Numbered from the stretch's first letter, positions 12,901 through 24,054 are shown. The stretch: DNA of 64,000 bases from Onchidella celtica (GCA_963931925.1 OZ007579.1:42325197-42389196); one strand, 5' to 3'. Notes: a model not told the origin generated them from the letters alone. Numbers and translations are program-made.

Positions 12901-15900
12901 TTGTTTGAACCTGAACACCAAGGATATTAGAGACAATAAAAGTTGTTTGAACCTGAACACCAAGGATATTAGAGACAATAAAAGTTGTTTGAACCTGAAC
13001 ACCAAGGATATTAGAGACAATAAAAGTTGTTTGAACCTGAACACCAAGGATATTAGAGACAATAAAAGTTGTTTGAACCTGAACACCAAGGATATTAGAG
13101 ACCTTAAAAGTTGTTTGAACCTGAACACCAAGGGTATTAGAGACAATAAAAGTTTGAACCTGAACACCAAGGATATTAGAGACAATAAAAGTTTGAACCT
13201 GAACACCAAGGATATTAGAGACAATAAAAGTTTGAACCTGAACACCAAGGATATTAGAGACAATAAAAGTTTGAACCTGAACACCAAGGATATTAGAGAC
13301 AATAAAAGTTTGAACCTGAACACCAAGGATATTAGAGACAATAAAAGTTTGAACCTGAACACCAAGGGTATTAGAGACAATAAAAGTTTGAACCTGAACA
13401 CCAAGGATATTAGAGACAATAAAAGTTTGAACCTGAACACCAAGGATATTAGAGACAATAAAAGTTTGAACCTGAACACCAAGGATATTAGAGACAATAA
13501 AAGTTTGAACCTGAACACCAAGGATATTAGAGACAATAAAAGTTTGAACCTGAACACCAAGGATATTAGAGACAATAAAAGTTTGAACCTGAACACCAAG
13601 GATATTAGAGACAACAAAAGTTTGAACCTGAACACCAAGGATATTAGAGACAATAAAAGTTTGAACCTGAACACCAAGGATATTAGAGACAATAAAAGTT
13701 TGAACCTGAACACCAAGGATATTAGAGACAATAAAAGTTTGAACCTGAACACCAAGGATATTAGAGACAATAAAAGTTTGAACCTGACCAAAGGATATTA
13801 GAGACAATAAAAGTTTGAACCTGAACACCAAGGGTATTAGAGACAATAAAAGTTTGAACCTGAACACCAAGGATATTAGAGACAATAAAAGTTTGAACCT
13901 GAACACCAAGGATATTAGAGACAATAAAAGTTTGAACCTGAACACCAAGGATATTAGAGACAATAAAAGTTTGAACCTGAACACCAAGGATATTAGAGAC
14001 AATAAAAGTTTGAACCTGAACACCAAGGATATTAGAGACAATAAAAGTTTGAACCTGAACACCAAGGATATTAGAGACAATAAAAGTTTGAACCTGAACA
14101 CCAAGGATACTAGAGACAATAAAAGTTTGAACCTGAACACCAAGGATATTAGAGGCAATAAAAGTTTGAACCTGAACACCAAGGATATTAGAGACAATAA
14201 AAGTTTGAACCTGAACACCAAGGATATTAGAGACAATAAAAGTTTGAACCTGAACACCAAGGATATTAGAGACAATAAAAGTTTGAACCTTAACACCAAG
14301 GATATTAGAGACAATAAAAGTTTGAACCTGAACACCAAGGATATTAGAGACAATAAAAGTTTGAACCTGAACACCAAGGATATTAGAGACAATAAAAGTT
14401 TGAAGCTGAACACCAAGGATATTAGAGACAATAAAAGTTTGAAGCTGAACACCAAGGATATTAGAGACAATAAAAGTTTGAAGCTGAACACCAAGGATAT
14501 TAGAGACAATAAAAGTTTGAAGCTGAACACCAAGGATATTAGAGACAATAAAAGTTTGAACCTGAACACCAAGGATATTAGAGACAATAAAAGTTTGAAC
14601 CTGAACACCAAGGATATTAGAGACAATAAAAGTTTGAACCTGAACACCAAGGATATTAGAGACAATAAAAGTTTGAACCTGAACACCAAGGATATTAGAG
14701 ACAATAAAAGTTTGAACCTGAACACCAAGGATATTAGAGACAATAAAAGTTTGAACCTGAACACCAAGGATATTAGAGACAATAAAAGTTTGAAGCTGAA
14801 CACCAAGGATATTAGAGACAATAAAAGTTTGAAGCTGAACACCAAGGATATTAGAGACAATAAAAGTTTGAACCTGAACACCAAGGATATTAGAGACAAT
14901 AAAAGTTTGAACCTGAACACCAAGGATATTAGAGACAATAAAAGTTGTTTGAACCTGAACACCAAGGATATTAGAGACAATAAAAGTTGTTTGAACCCGA
15001 ACACCAAGGATATTAGAGACAATAAAAGTTTGAACCTGAACACCAAGGATATTAGAGACAATAAAAGTTTGAACCTGAACACCAAGGATATTAGAGACAA
15101 TAAAAGTTTGAACCTGAACACCAAGGATATTAGAGACAATAAAAGTTTGAACCTGAACACCAAGGATATTAGAGACAATAAAAGTTTGAAGCTGAACACC
15201 AAGGATATTAGTGACAATAAAAGTTTGAAGCTGAACAGCAAGGATATTAGAGACAATAAAAGTTGTTTGAACCTGAACACCAAGGATATTAGAGACAATA
15301 AAAGTTGTTTGAACCTGAACATCAAGGATATTAGAGACAATAAAAATTGTTTGAACCTGAACACCAAGGATATTAGAGACAATAAAAGTTGTTTGAACCT
15401 GAACACCAAGGATATTAGAGACAATAAAAGTTGTTTGAACCTGAACACCAAGGATATTAGAGACAATAAAAGTTGTTTGAACCTGAACACCAAGGATATT
15501 AGAGACAATAAAAGTTTGAACCTGAACACCAAGGATATTAGAGACAATAAAAGTTTGAACCTGAACACCAAGGATATTAGAGACAATAAAAGTTGTTTGA
15601 ACCTGAACACCAAGGATATTAGAGACAATAAAAGTTTGAACCTGAACACCAAGGATATTAGAGACAATAAAAGTTTGAACCTGAACACCAAGGATATTAG
15701 AGACAATAAAAGTTTGAACCTGAACACCAAGGATATTAGAGACAATAAAAGTTTGAACCTGAACACCAAGGATATTAGAGACAATAAAAGTTTGAACCTG
15801 AACACCAAGGATATTAGGGACAATAAAAGTTTGAACCTGAAAACCAAGGATATTAGGGACAATAAAAGTTTGAACCTGAACACCAAGGATATTAGGGACA

Positions 15901-18900
15901 ATAAAAGTTTGAACCTGAACACCAAGGATATTAGAGACAATAAAAGTTTTAACCTGAACACCAAGGATATTAGAGACAACAAAAGTTTGAACCTGAACAC
16001 CAAGGATATTAGAGACAATAAAAGTTTGAACCTGAACACCAAGGATATTAGAGACAATAAAAGTTTGAACCTGAACACCAAGGATATTAGAGACAATAAA
16101 AGTTTGAACCTGAACACCAAGGATATTAGAGACAATAAAAGTTTGAACCTGAACACCAAGGATATTAGAGACAATAAAAGTTTGAAGCTGAACACCAAGG
16201 ATATTAGAGACAATAAAAGTTTGAACCTGAACACCAAGGATATTAGAGACAATAAAAGTTTGAACCTGACCCAAGGATATTAGAGACAATAAAAGTTTGA
16301 ACCTGAACACCAAGGATATTAGAGACAATAAAAGTTTGAACCTGAACACCAAGGATATTAGAGACAATAAAAGTTTGAACCTGAACACCAAGGATATTAG
16401 AGACAATAAAAGTTTGAACCTGAACACCAAGGATATTAGAGACAATAAAAGTTTGAACCTGAACACCAAGGATATTAGAGACAATAAAAGTTTGAACCTG
16501 AACACCAAGGATATTAGAGACAATAAAAGTTTGAACCTGAACACCAAGGATATTAGAGACAATAAAAGTTTGAACCTGAACACCAAGGATATTAGAGACA
16601 ATAAAAGTTTGAACCTGAACACCAAGGATATTAGAGACAATAAAAGTTTGAACCCGAACACCAAGGATATTAGAGACAATAAAAGTTTGAACCCGAACAC
16701 CAAGGATATTAGAGACAATAAAAGTTTGAACCTGAACACCAAGGATATTAGAGACAATAAAAGTTTGAACCTGAACACCAAGGATATTAGAGACAATAAA
16801 AGTTTGAACCTGAACACCAAGGATATTAGAGACAATAAAAGTTTGAACCTGAACACCAAGGATATTAGAGACAATAAAAGTTTGAACCTGAACACTAAGG
16901 ATATTAGAGACAATAAAAGTTTGAACCTGAACACCAAGGATATTAGAGACAATAAAAGTTTGAACCTGAACACCAAGGATATTAGAGACAATAAAAGTTT
17001 GAACCTGAACACCAAGGATATTAGAGACAATAAAAGTTTGAACCTGAACACCAAGGATATTAGAGACAATAAAAGTTGTTTGAACCTGAACACCAAGGAT
17101 ATTAGAGACAATAAAAGTTTGAACCTGAACACCAACGATATTAGAGACAATAAAAGTTTGAACCTGAACACCAAGGATATTAGAGACAATAAAAGTTGTT
17201 TGAACCTGAACACCAAGGATATTAGAGACAATAAAAGTTGTTTGAACCTGAACACCAAGGATATTAGAGACAATAAAAGTTGTTTGAACCTGAACACCAA
17301 GGATATTAGAGACAATAAAAGTTGTTTGAACCTGAACACCAAGGATATTAGAGACAATAAAAGTTGTTTGAACCTGAACACCAAGGATATTAGAGACAAT
17401 AAAAGTTGTTTGAACCTGAACACCAAGGATATTAGAGACAATAAAAGTTTGAACCTGAACACCAAGGATATTAGAGACAATAAAAGTTGTTTGAACCTGA
17501 ACACCAAGGATATTAGAGACAATAAAAGTTTGAACCTGAACACCAAGGATATTAGAGACAATAAAAGTTGTTTGAACCTGAACACCAAGGATATTAGAGA
17601 CAATAAAAGTTGTTTGAACCTGAACACCAAGGATATTAGAGACAATAAAAGTTGTTTGAACCTGAACACCAAGGATATTAGAGACAATAAAAGTTGTTTG
17701 AACCTGAACACCAAGGATATTAGAGACAATAAAAGTTGTTTGAACCTGAACACCAAGGATATTAGAGACAATAAAAGTTTGAACCTGAACACCAAGGATA
17801 TTAGAGACAATAAAAGTTTGAACCTGAACACCAAGGATATTAGAGACAATAAAAGTTTGAACCTGAACACTAAGGATATTAGAGACAATAAAAGTTTGAA
17901 CCTGAACACCAAGGATATTAGAGACAATAAAAGTTTGAACCTGAACACCAAGGATATTAGAGACAATAAAAGTTTGAACCTGAACACCAAGGATATTAGA
18001 GACAATAAAAGTTTGAACCTGAACACCAAGGATATTAGAGACAATAAAAGTTTGAACCTGAACACCAAGGATATTAGAGACAATAAAAGTTTGAACCTGA
18101 ACACCAAGGATATTAGAGACAATAAAAGTTTGAACCTGAACACCAAGGATATTAGAGACAATAAAAGTTTGAACCTGAACACCAAGGATATTAGAGACAA
18201 TAAAAGTTTGAACCTGAACACCAAGGATATTAGAGACAATAAAAGTTTGAACCTGAACACCAAGGATATTAGAGACAGTAAAAGTTTGAACCTGAACACC
18301 AAGGATATTAGAGACAATAAAAGTTTGAACCTGAACACCAAGGATATTAGAGACAATAAAAGTTTGAACCTGAACACCAAGGATATTAGAGACAATAAAA
18401 GTTTGAACCTGAACACCAAGGATATTAGAGACAATAAAAGTTTGAACCTGAACACCAAGGATATTAGAGACAATAAAAGTTTGAACCTGAACACCAAGGA
18501 TATTAGAGACAATAAAAGTTTGAAGCTGAACACCAAGGATATTAGAGACAATAAAAGTTTGAAGCTGAACAGCAAGGATATTAGAGACAATAAAAGTTTG
18601 AACCTGAACACCAAGGATATTAGAGACAATAAAAGTTTGAACCTGAACACCAAGGATATTAGAGACAATAAAAGTTTGAACCTGAACACCAAGGATATTA
18701 GAGACAATAAAAGTTTGAAGCTGAACACCAAGGATATTAGAGACAATAAAAGTTTGAACCTGAACACCAAGGATATTAGAGACAATAAAAGTTTGAACCT
18801 GAACACCAAGGATATTAGAGACAATAAAAGTTTGAACCTGAACACCAAGGATATTAGAGACAATAAAATGAGACGGTCCCTCCTCCGCGCGTTAAAAAAA

Positions 18901-20040
18901 AAAAATCATTCTGTTTGTGAGCTGATCGGGGGCGGGGCCCATGGCACACTGATGGAAGGAATGCTTGATGTATGATAAATTAATGATGCGCATTTGTTAC
19001 ATCGCTACCGCAACTTAAAAACAAATGGGGTGGATCCTACACTGATTAAAGTCATAATTACAAAATAAGTGACTTTAGGTTAAGGCCTACAGCGAAAGCT
19101 GAACAGTGAACAGAATACAATATTTTCCATGTAATTGGTTTCATGAAATACGACATTGTTCACGGCTTCCGTATATTAGCGTGCACGCCAAACATGCTGT
19201 TTAAGTAGCAGTAGGACTGCAACAAATCGGCATAATGAATTCATCATTAATGTCAAGCATTCTTTCGTGCTGTGCACCATAGGCCCCGGTCACAGCGCGA
19301 TCTTTTTAGAGGGGCGAAAAATGGAGTGTCTTTACCTTATTGTATCTAGTATCCTTGGTTTAATAAGTACATCTTTTTTTTTTTTTACTTGGAGTACATG
19401 TAATGTTATTTCAAAACTTTCCGCTTTATTCTTTTTTCCCCAGATTAAAGCATCATTGACAACTCGACGAAAGTTCGTAGTAATCGTAGCAGCCTACATC
19501 CTGACCAGCATCCCTGCTATCACATTGCTGGTAGACCGCCTCTCTCTACGACCACCGATCGACCTTTCCAGGCAAGACAGAAACCAGACTACATCAAGTA
19601 CTAGGAAAAGCCTGACTGACGTTTTCTACATGGGTGTGAATATTTCACGGGCCCAGAATCATCTTGCGTATTTCTTAGTGGTGCTTCTCACCATTCTAAT
19701 AGTTTTGGAGCTCAAAATGAAGACACGGTGGAGACTCAGGGCAACTGCACAAATTTCCTCTGCGACTACGAGAAGTCTCAGCGTGCTCAGGATGGTGGTT
19801 TTTATCTGTATCATGTTTATAATTTTCTCCGCCCCTGCGAACATTTTACTTACGGTTTCTCAGATTGAGGAGGCATCAGGACACACCGCCGTGAAAGACT
19901 TTGGGCTTCGCTTCTCCCTAACAAACTTCATGATGACAATGCAAAGTATAAATTCGTCCGTCAACGCTTTCATGTACTTGAAAATGAGTTCAAAGTATCG
20001 GGAGAAATTCACATTACTTTTTCGCGGAACCAGAAATTAA
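6548..20040 (+). CDS. Class-A (rhodopsin-like) GPCR, two exons
   Basis: Joining 6548-6985 to 19444-20040 gives a 344-residue seven-transmembrane receptor. The donor reads AAAG|GTTAG and the acceptor is a pyrimidine tract ending CCCCAG|ATTAAA; both cut at phase 0. An in-frame TGA two codons before the ATG supports the start. Visible parts: N-glycosylation site N10; TM1 about 40-66 (GIVTN, N56); TM2 about 75-97 (LAIADL, D83); TM3 about 118-139 ending in ERY (136-138), the family's D/ERY motif; TM4 157-178; second extracellular loop with NQT (about 193); TM5 216-236; TM6 260-284; TM7 304-325 with NSSVNAFMY replacing the usual NPxxY. The tail is short and basic (KYREKF). It probably acts at the plasma membrane as a peptide or chemosensory receptor of the kind expanded in molluscs; the ligand cannot be read from sequence. 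The intron is dominated by two tandem arrays. Confidence 0.85.
6955..7725 (+). repeat. 33-bp minisatellite seeded on the exon 1 splice donor
   Basis: About 22 head-to-tail copies of a unit near 33 bp, each running AGATATCTTTGTGTGAAGAT and then a form of CCCACTAAAGGTT. The first unit is the coding end of GPCR exon 1 plus its donor, so the array copies the exon-intron junction. Units near the exon are close to 33 bp and well conserved; distal ones vary from about 28 to 40 bp and fade by about 7725. Several units keep AAGGTTAG, identical to the used donor. Confidence 0.85.
7726..8676. other. Intron sequence with no recognised gene
   Basis: Unique-looking intron DNA between the donor minisatellite and the inverted-repeat block. 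Overlapping open frames of 158 codons (+, 7710-8186) and 109 codons (-, 7724-8053) match no family I know. A CpG-containing stretch at about 8100-8220 and a T/C-rich stretch at about 8430-8640 are visible. Confidence 0.5.
8688..8836 (+). repeat. Left inverted repeat of the satellite element
   Basis: It runs from AGATACTAGGTACAATAAGG through CGCCCCTCTAAAAAGATCG and GAATGCTTGACATTAATGATG to GCTACTGCTAC. It matches 19205-19358 reversed, with only scattered substitutions and one single-base gap. Confidence 0.8.
8837..9351. other. Element interior left of the satellite array
   Basis: No gene is recognised here. The last 50 bases before the array (about 9310-9351) end CTGTGTCTATGGAATAAAAG and run without a break into the first satellite unit. 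Confidence 0.4.
9352..18868 (+). repeat. Giant 39/42-bp satellite array, about 240 units
   Basis: Head-to-tail units of 39 bp (AATAAAAGTTTGAACCTGAA, then CACCAAGGATATTAGAGAC) with a common 42-bp variant carrying an extra TTG (AAAAGTTGTTTGAACC). At about 39.6 bp per unit, 9.5 kb gives roughly 240 copies. Most units are identical; recurring variants are GAAGCTG, AACCCG and AACAGCAAG. Because 39 and 42 are both multiples of three and the unit lacks stops in several frames, both strands stay open for kilobases; these are not genes. Rare 37-bp units (CTGACCAAAGG or CTGACCCAAGG) occur near the left edge and at about 13785 and 16265, marking internal block boundaries. Confidence 0.97.
18869..19016 (+). 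repeat. Divergent third copy of the element's terminal repeat
   Basis: After the last satellite unit the sequence continues TCCTCCGCGCGTTAAAAAA ... GAATGCTTGATG ... TTAATGATGCGCATTTG. This is a diverged, same-orientation relative of the left inverted repeat (CGCCCCTCTAAAAAG ... GAATGCTTGACATTAATGATG). The final satellite unit therefore sits exactly where the outer end of the terminal repeat should be. Confidence 0.7.
19205..19358 (-). repeat. Right inverted repeat of the satellite element
   Basis: Reverse complement of 8688-8836. Read on the minus strand its outer end is ACCAAGGATACTAGATACAA, strikingly close to the satellite's ACCAAGGATATTAGAGACAA. It ends about 85 bases before the exon 2 acceptor. 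Confidence 0.8.
19444..20040 (+). CDS. GPCR exon 2 (TM4 to C-terminus)
   Basis: This exon encodes residues 147-344 and the stop codon. It begins after TTCTTTTTTCCCCAG. The open frame extends upstream through the right inverted repeat of the satellite element, but that part is intronic: it lacks receptor character and lies before a strong acceptor. TM4, TM5, TM6 and TM7 are clear hydrophobic segments. Confidence 0.85.
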   Translation: MKASLTTRRKFVVIVAAYILTSIPAITLLVDRLSLRPPIDLSRQDRNQTTSSTRKSLTDVFYMGVNISRAQNHLAYFLVVLLTILIVLELKMKTRWRLRATAQISSATTRSLSVLRMVVFICIMFIIFSAPANILLTVSQIEEASGHTAVKDFGLRFSLTNFMMTMQSINSSVNAFMYLKMSSKYREKFTLLFRGTRN

Positions 20041-20287
20041 GTGGTGCGATGAGCGCAAAGCTATTACGCAGCCCAACAAAAGAGTTTCAAACTGTAGGCC
20101 TAGAGCAAAAGCACTACATGTACTTCTGACTCCGAGTATTACTAGGAGACGGGACGAAAATATTGCCTCATTTCCAAATGAAGGTTCGTTACCGACCCCA
20201 AGTCGAAAATCTGAATATGATTTAGATGTGGTTCTTATAAAAAATCAAACCGTTGTCATTCGCAATTGTGCACATTGCTTGTAAAAA

Positions 20288-20293
20288 AAATAA
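20288..20293 (+). promoter_or_regulatory. Candidate poly(A) signal of the GPCR gene
   Basis: AATAAA lies 248 bases past the receptor stop codon and is followed by a TTG/GTT-rich stretch (about 20296-20320) that fits a downstream GU-rich element. It is the first canonical hexamer noticed after the stop codon. Confidence 0.5.
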
Positions 20294-20345
20294 ATGTTGT
20301 TGTCGTTGTTGTTTTGGGATATTTTGGTCTATGTAGGACCCCTGT

Positions 20346-21744
20346 CGTTATCAAATTTTAATTTAGGACACTCCTTTTAGTCTTTTATGATTACCTGACG
20401 GCCGTTGTTAAAAATATGTACACATCCCAAACGTTTTGCAGCAGTGGAGCGTACCTATACGAACCTATCCGCAACACTGTTCTTGTCCTCAACCCTAAAT
20501 CTTAACGTATCCCACTGCCTTCTATCCTTTCAACTAAAAAACAGGAGAAACACAAATAGAAGGTTTAAAAGAAAAATTAATTATGGCTGTTGTTAGGAAT
20601 ATTTCGGAAGGGGCTCTCTAGCTCTGGAGTCACATGTGGAAAAAACGTGGGGGATGTGCGTACTTGTAACAACATTCTCTACGAACACGTGACAGGGATG
20701 GTTTTCTGTGAGCGGAGATCTAATTACAGAACTTCAAAGTGCAAGACTGCAAGGTTTTTGTTTGGTTTTTTTCTTTTATTTCTGTTTCAAGCGACCAATT
20801 TTTACAAGTTTCTAAAGAAACAGATTTCGGAGATAATTCTATTTTTCAAAAGACCACACTAAGCCTTATTCGCAGACGTCTGCGATGAATAAACAGACTG
20901 TAACAGTTGATGCAAATTTCAGCACGTTATGATGGGGAGAGTCAGATGAACTGATCGTCTGCCCCTTAAAAAAACGAAACTGTCTCGAACTGTTGTAGAA
21001 ATAAATAACAGGATCCGATGAACAATTAATACTAACTTTAATAACTGTAAACACGAGCTGATATCCACAAGTTACTTACACCTATCAGGGAAGGCACTAT
21101 AATATATCTGACCACGACTAGATTTACACCTACGACCTGCATCCATGGTTTGCGCACACCATCCTACTCGCCTGGCCCTCCTTATATATATTCTGTCCAG
21201 GAACGTTCAGGAAGCGGCTTTACCGCCCCATAAGCACGAGACAGACCTAGATCGTTCGGGACACATACAGGCCACCCAATCGTACACAGACACGTCACAG
21301 CATTACATCACTCAAGGTTGACCTAGCGTAATCTCGGACACTGCAGTATCTTCCAGACGCTTCTGGATTTTCTACAGTGAGACAAACAAGCCACACAGCG
21401 ACATCAAAGGGAAATACCGGCCTTGCTGGCGAGAGGGGGGGGGGGGGGAAGGAAGGTCGCCGAGTGAGACGCGTCATGCAGGGGGAAGAAAAATATCGAT
21501 CGTTCAACTAGTGGGACGCTACACAGACGTCTGCGGATAAGACCAGTCTTATTCGCAGATGTCAACCAGTTAGAACGTAACCTAATGGAGATAGAACATG
21601 AAGAAACAAGAATTAAGTTCGCGACAAGTCATGTTCTCAGTTTTTCACCTTTCTTGTATTCATTTATCAGGTCTCCTCACCGGGTCGGTCTACAATGATA
21701 CAGTCTTAAAGAACGGTGGGTTTCCTGGAGAAGGGCAACGAGAA
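20346..21744 (+). pseudogene. Inverted duplicate of the sulfotransferase exon 2 region, split by a solo LTR
   Basis: Apart from the inserted LTR this is a copy of 27588-28357 in the opposite orientation: 769 versus 770 bases and about 98% identical by eye. It carries part of intron 1, the acceptor (CATTTATCAG at 21661-21670) and the first 74 bases of exon 2 (21671-21744, encoding LLTGSVYNDTVLKNGGFPG), then stops at a poly-G tract. No other sulfotransferase exon lies nearby on this strand, so it is a dead exon. Confidence 0.85.
20899..21523. mobile_element. Solo LTR fossil, 5-bp TSD CAGAC
   Basis: A 625-bp insertion absent from the paired copy at 27588-28357. It begins TGTAAC, ends GCTACA (the TG...CA convention) and is flanked on both sides by CAGAC (20894-20898 and 21524-21528). 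No internal coding region remains, which is typical of LTR-LTR recombination. It must be younger than the duplication, or lost from the other copy. Confidence 0.85.
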
Positions 21745-22878
21745 CGGGGGGGGGGGGGGGCGTGGGGATCATACTAAGCCCTGAACGGCACAGTCAGATG
21801 CTGGCAGACAAGAAGTGCACACCATAATTTCCTATATATTCTTAGTAAATCCGGGAAGATCCAATCATACTAAGCGCGGTTGTTGTTTTTTTTTACCGAG
21901 AAGATGAGGTGATCGATCCTATCTATCACAGGATAAGGGACAACCCCCCCCCCCCAACACCACCACCACCAAAAAAACTTCCAACATGCTTGCATCGATC
22001 TGGGATCGAACCCGGTACCTTCGGCATGAGAGGCGAGCACCTTGCCCCTAGACCAACATGTCCCAGTGATTAAAATGACCTAATGCATAGGCATCTGCCA
22101 AAAACATGGTCAACGAAAATGGCACTTTCAAGAGACAAAAGGCTGGCATCAAGTTTGCCAGTAAAATTAAGGTCACGGAAGACTGGACATTATAATATAA
22201 TTATTTTGCCAGTTTGTGATATATTTGGCCCAAATTAACATTATTCTACCACTAACAAAGACAATCAACGCAATAACAGAAATCAATGATAAACATGACT
22301 TTATTCAAGAGAATTTAACTCTACTGGTATTGACTTAAAACAACAAAGAAAAATGTAAGCTGCATGCTGATCATCACATTCTATCATATTTTTCCCCCTC
22401 ATTTCTCCTTTCCACGGAAGAACGATGTATGAATTCGGAAGACGCCTAGGATGAAATTAACATTTTTATATAATAAGCACATCCTCATCCGTCTCTTTCA
22501 TCCTGTTTAATCAGTAAAGCTTTGAATCAGTCGGTCAATAGCAAAATTATTTGCACACGACACGAAATTAATCCAATGATGAGATAACACAAAGTGATAA
22601 ATAATAAAATCGTCGTTTTTGGTACAAAAAATGAAAAGGGGAGATTTAAAATGATGCGATTTTAAAGAAGATGGTGAAAATGGTTGCCACCCTTCCCCTC
22701 CATGTGTAAGAACCCCCCCCCCCCCCCAAATATATATGTAAAAAGAAATTAGATAGTAGGTTAGTTGTTTTCACACAAGTGTTCCCGATGTTTCATAGAT
22801 TACTCCTAGTCAGTGTGTGTGTGTGTGGGGGGGGGGGGTTGCTTGATGGTCTATATGTTAATTTGGGTGATATAAAAA
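21745..22878. other. Repeat-rich intergenic stretch
   Basis: Holds poly-G and poly-C runs (about 21747-21762, 21945-21955, 22711-22727), a SINE head at about 21957-22075 and otherwise AT-rich sequence with no recognised gene. The segment GGCTGGCATCAAGTTTGCC (22142-22160) echoes a dispersed repeat also present near 47610. Confidence 0.5.
21957..22075 (-). mobile_element. tRNA-derived SINE head fragment
   Basis: On the minus strand it reads TGGTCTAGGGGCAAGGTGC ... CTCATGCCGAAGGTACC ... GGTTCGATCCC, the last being a good Pol III B box. The same head occurs at 46462-46545 and 51600-51668. Body and tail of the SINE are missing here. Confidence 0.75.
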
Positions 22879-22879
22879 A

Positions 22880-23020
22880 AAAACGCCGACCGGCGCTGCA
22901 CTGTGGCGACGACGTGCCTGCTCCAGTTATAACTGGGCTGCAATGGCACAAAGGCAAAATTTCCCAAATGGGATTAAAGAGTTATACAAATACAAATACA
23001 AATACAAATACAAATAAAAT
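22880..23020 (+). mobile_element. SINE 3' region with (ACAAAT)n tail
   Basis: Begins CGCCGACCGGCGCTGCACTG and ends CCCAAATGGGATTAAAGAG followed by ATACAAATACAAATACAA. It matches the 3' third of the full SINE at 46462-46862. The 5' end is replaced by poly-A after a T/G-rich stretch. Confidence 0.75.
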
Positions 23021-24020
23021 GAAATAGCAGTTGGGGAGTTCGGGTCTCTGACGGCAGTGAGGGCCAAAGCCTTTAAAGAGATATTATTGTCTGATGCAAA
23101 CACATTCAAATAATATGGAACCAAACATAAAGTATGTACGCTTGTGTCTGTGTGTGTGTGTGTGAGGTGGGGGGGGGGGTGTAAATAATAATAATAAAAA
23201 AAAGCCAGTCCCTGCACTGAGCAGGAACACAACTATAGAAAAACTTCCCAGCCTTTGCCACCATCAAGGGCGACAACAATTAAATGGAAAATAACTAACA
23301 CCATTATCTCCCCTGACATGGGCCAGAAACCAAAAAAAAATCTATATAAAAAAACAGCAAGGAAAAAAAAGTCACTGCTGCTAGGAAGAAATGCCCAGAC
23401 CTGAAAAAATTACATGTGAAAGATAATTCTTTTTGCTACTATGTCTATTCCTTTGACATGAAAGCGAAGTATCGTAATTTTGTAATAAATGAAAATAGGC
23501 CTAAAAATATCGAATAATGCTTTCTCCTCAGTGATGGCCTCCCTCCTGCCTTTGTTTTGTTTCGACTTTAGTACCGTGCATGTCATAAAAAAATAACCAT
23601 CAAGCTTGGCGCTTGGTGTCCTGGCGCGCATGAGTTCTGAAACAGGACTGCAGATTACTACTTTTAATTTTTATTGTAAAAGAAAGAGAGAGAGTACGTC
23701 ATCGAATAATGGTTTCTCCTCAACATTGGTTGCCTCCCTCCAGCCTTTGTTTTGTTTCGACTTTAAACTTCCGATTGCGTTTCGAAGTTTGAAGGCATGA
23801 GTTTCTGTGCCGTCTGCCTTATGCCCGGTACGGGCCATGTGGGTGTTACTGTGCCAGTTGTGAGTTTTCTTCCTAGATCTACATTATCTGTGTGCTGATT
23901 GTGCGTGTAGTTTGCAACCCGTTCTTTGAACGGGCCCTTACACTAGTAATTAAAAATATCGAAGCCATAAGACACCCCCCCCCAACCTTCCATAGTAGGG
24001 AATCTCTCTCTCTCTCTCTG

Positions 24021-24054
<34 letters not shown>

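Larger units (their letters stand above)
8677..19364. mobile_element. Inverted-repeat-bounded element carrying the giant satellite
   Basis: About 150 bases at 8688-8836 recur as the reverse complement at 19205-19358 with roughly 94% identity by eye (shared stretch CGCCCCTCTAAAAAGATCG). They bound a block of 10.7 kb wholly inside the GPCR intron. No transposase frame is present, so the block would be non-autonomous. A clean target-site duplication was not found; the outermost bases align as TTACCCTAAAG versus TTAAACCAAGG. This plan of terminal inverted repeats around a tandem core resembles the 'pearl'-type elements described in bivalves, but that assignment is inference. Confidence 0.6.

Noticed and set aside
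9352-18868. CRISPR-like repeat array
   Set aside because: Units are contiguous with no unique spacers and the setting is an animal gene intron.
9532-18975. Open frames of 822 to 2227 codons on both strands across the satellite
   Set aside because: They are by-products of a stop-free 39/42-bp unit; frames on both strands are open at once, and the region is an intron of the GPCR gene.
19267-19443. In-frame extension of GPCR exon 2 to an upstream ATG
   Set aside because: The extension translates the right inverted repeat; the strong CCCCAG acceptor at 19443 and the fit to exon 1 make it intronic.
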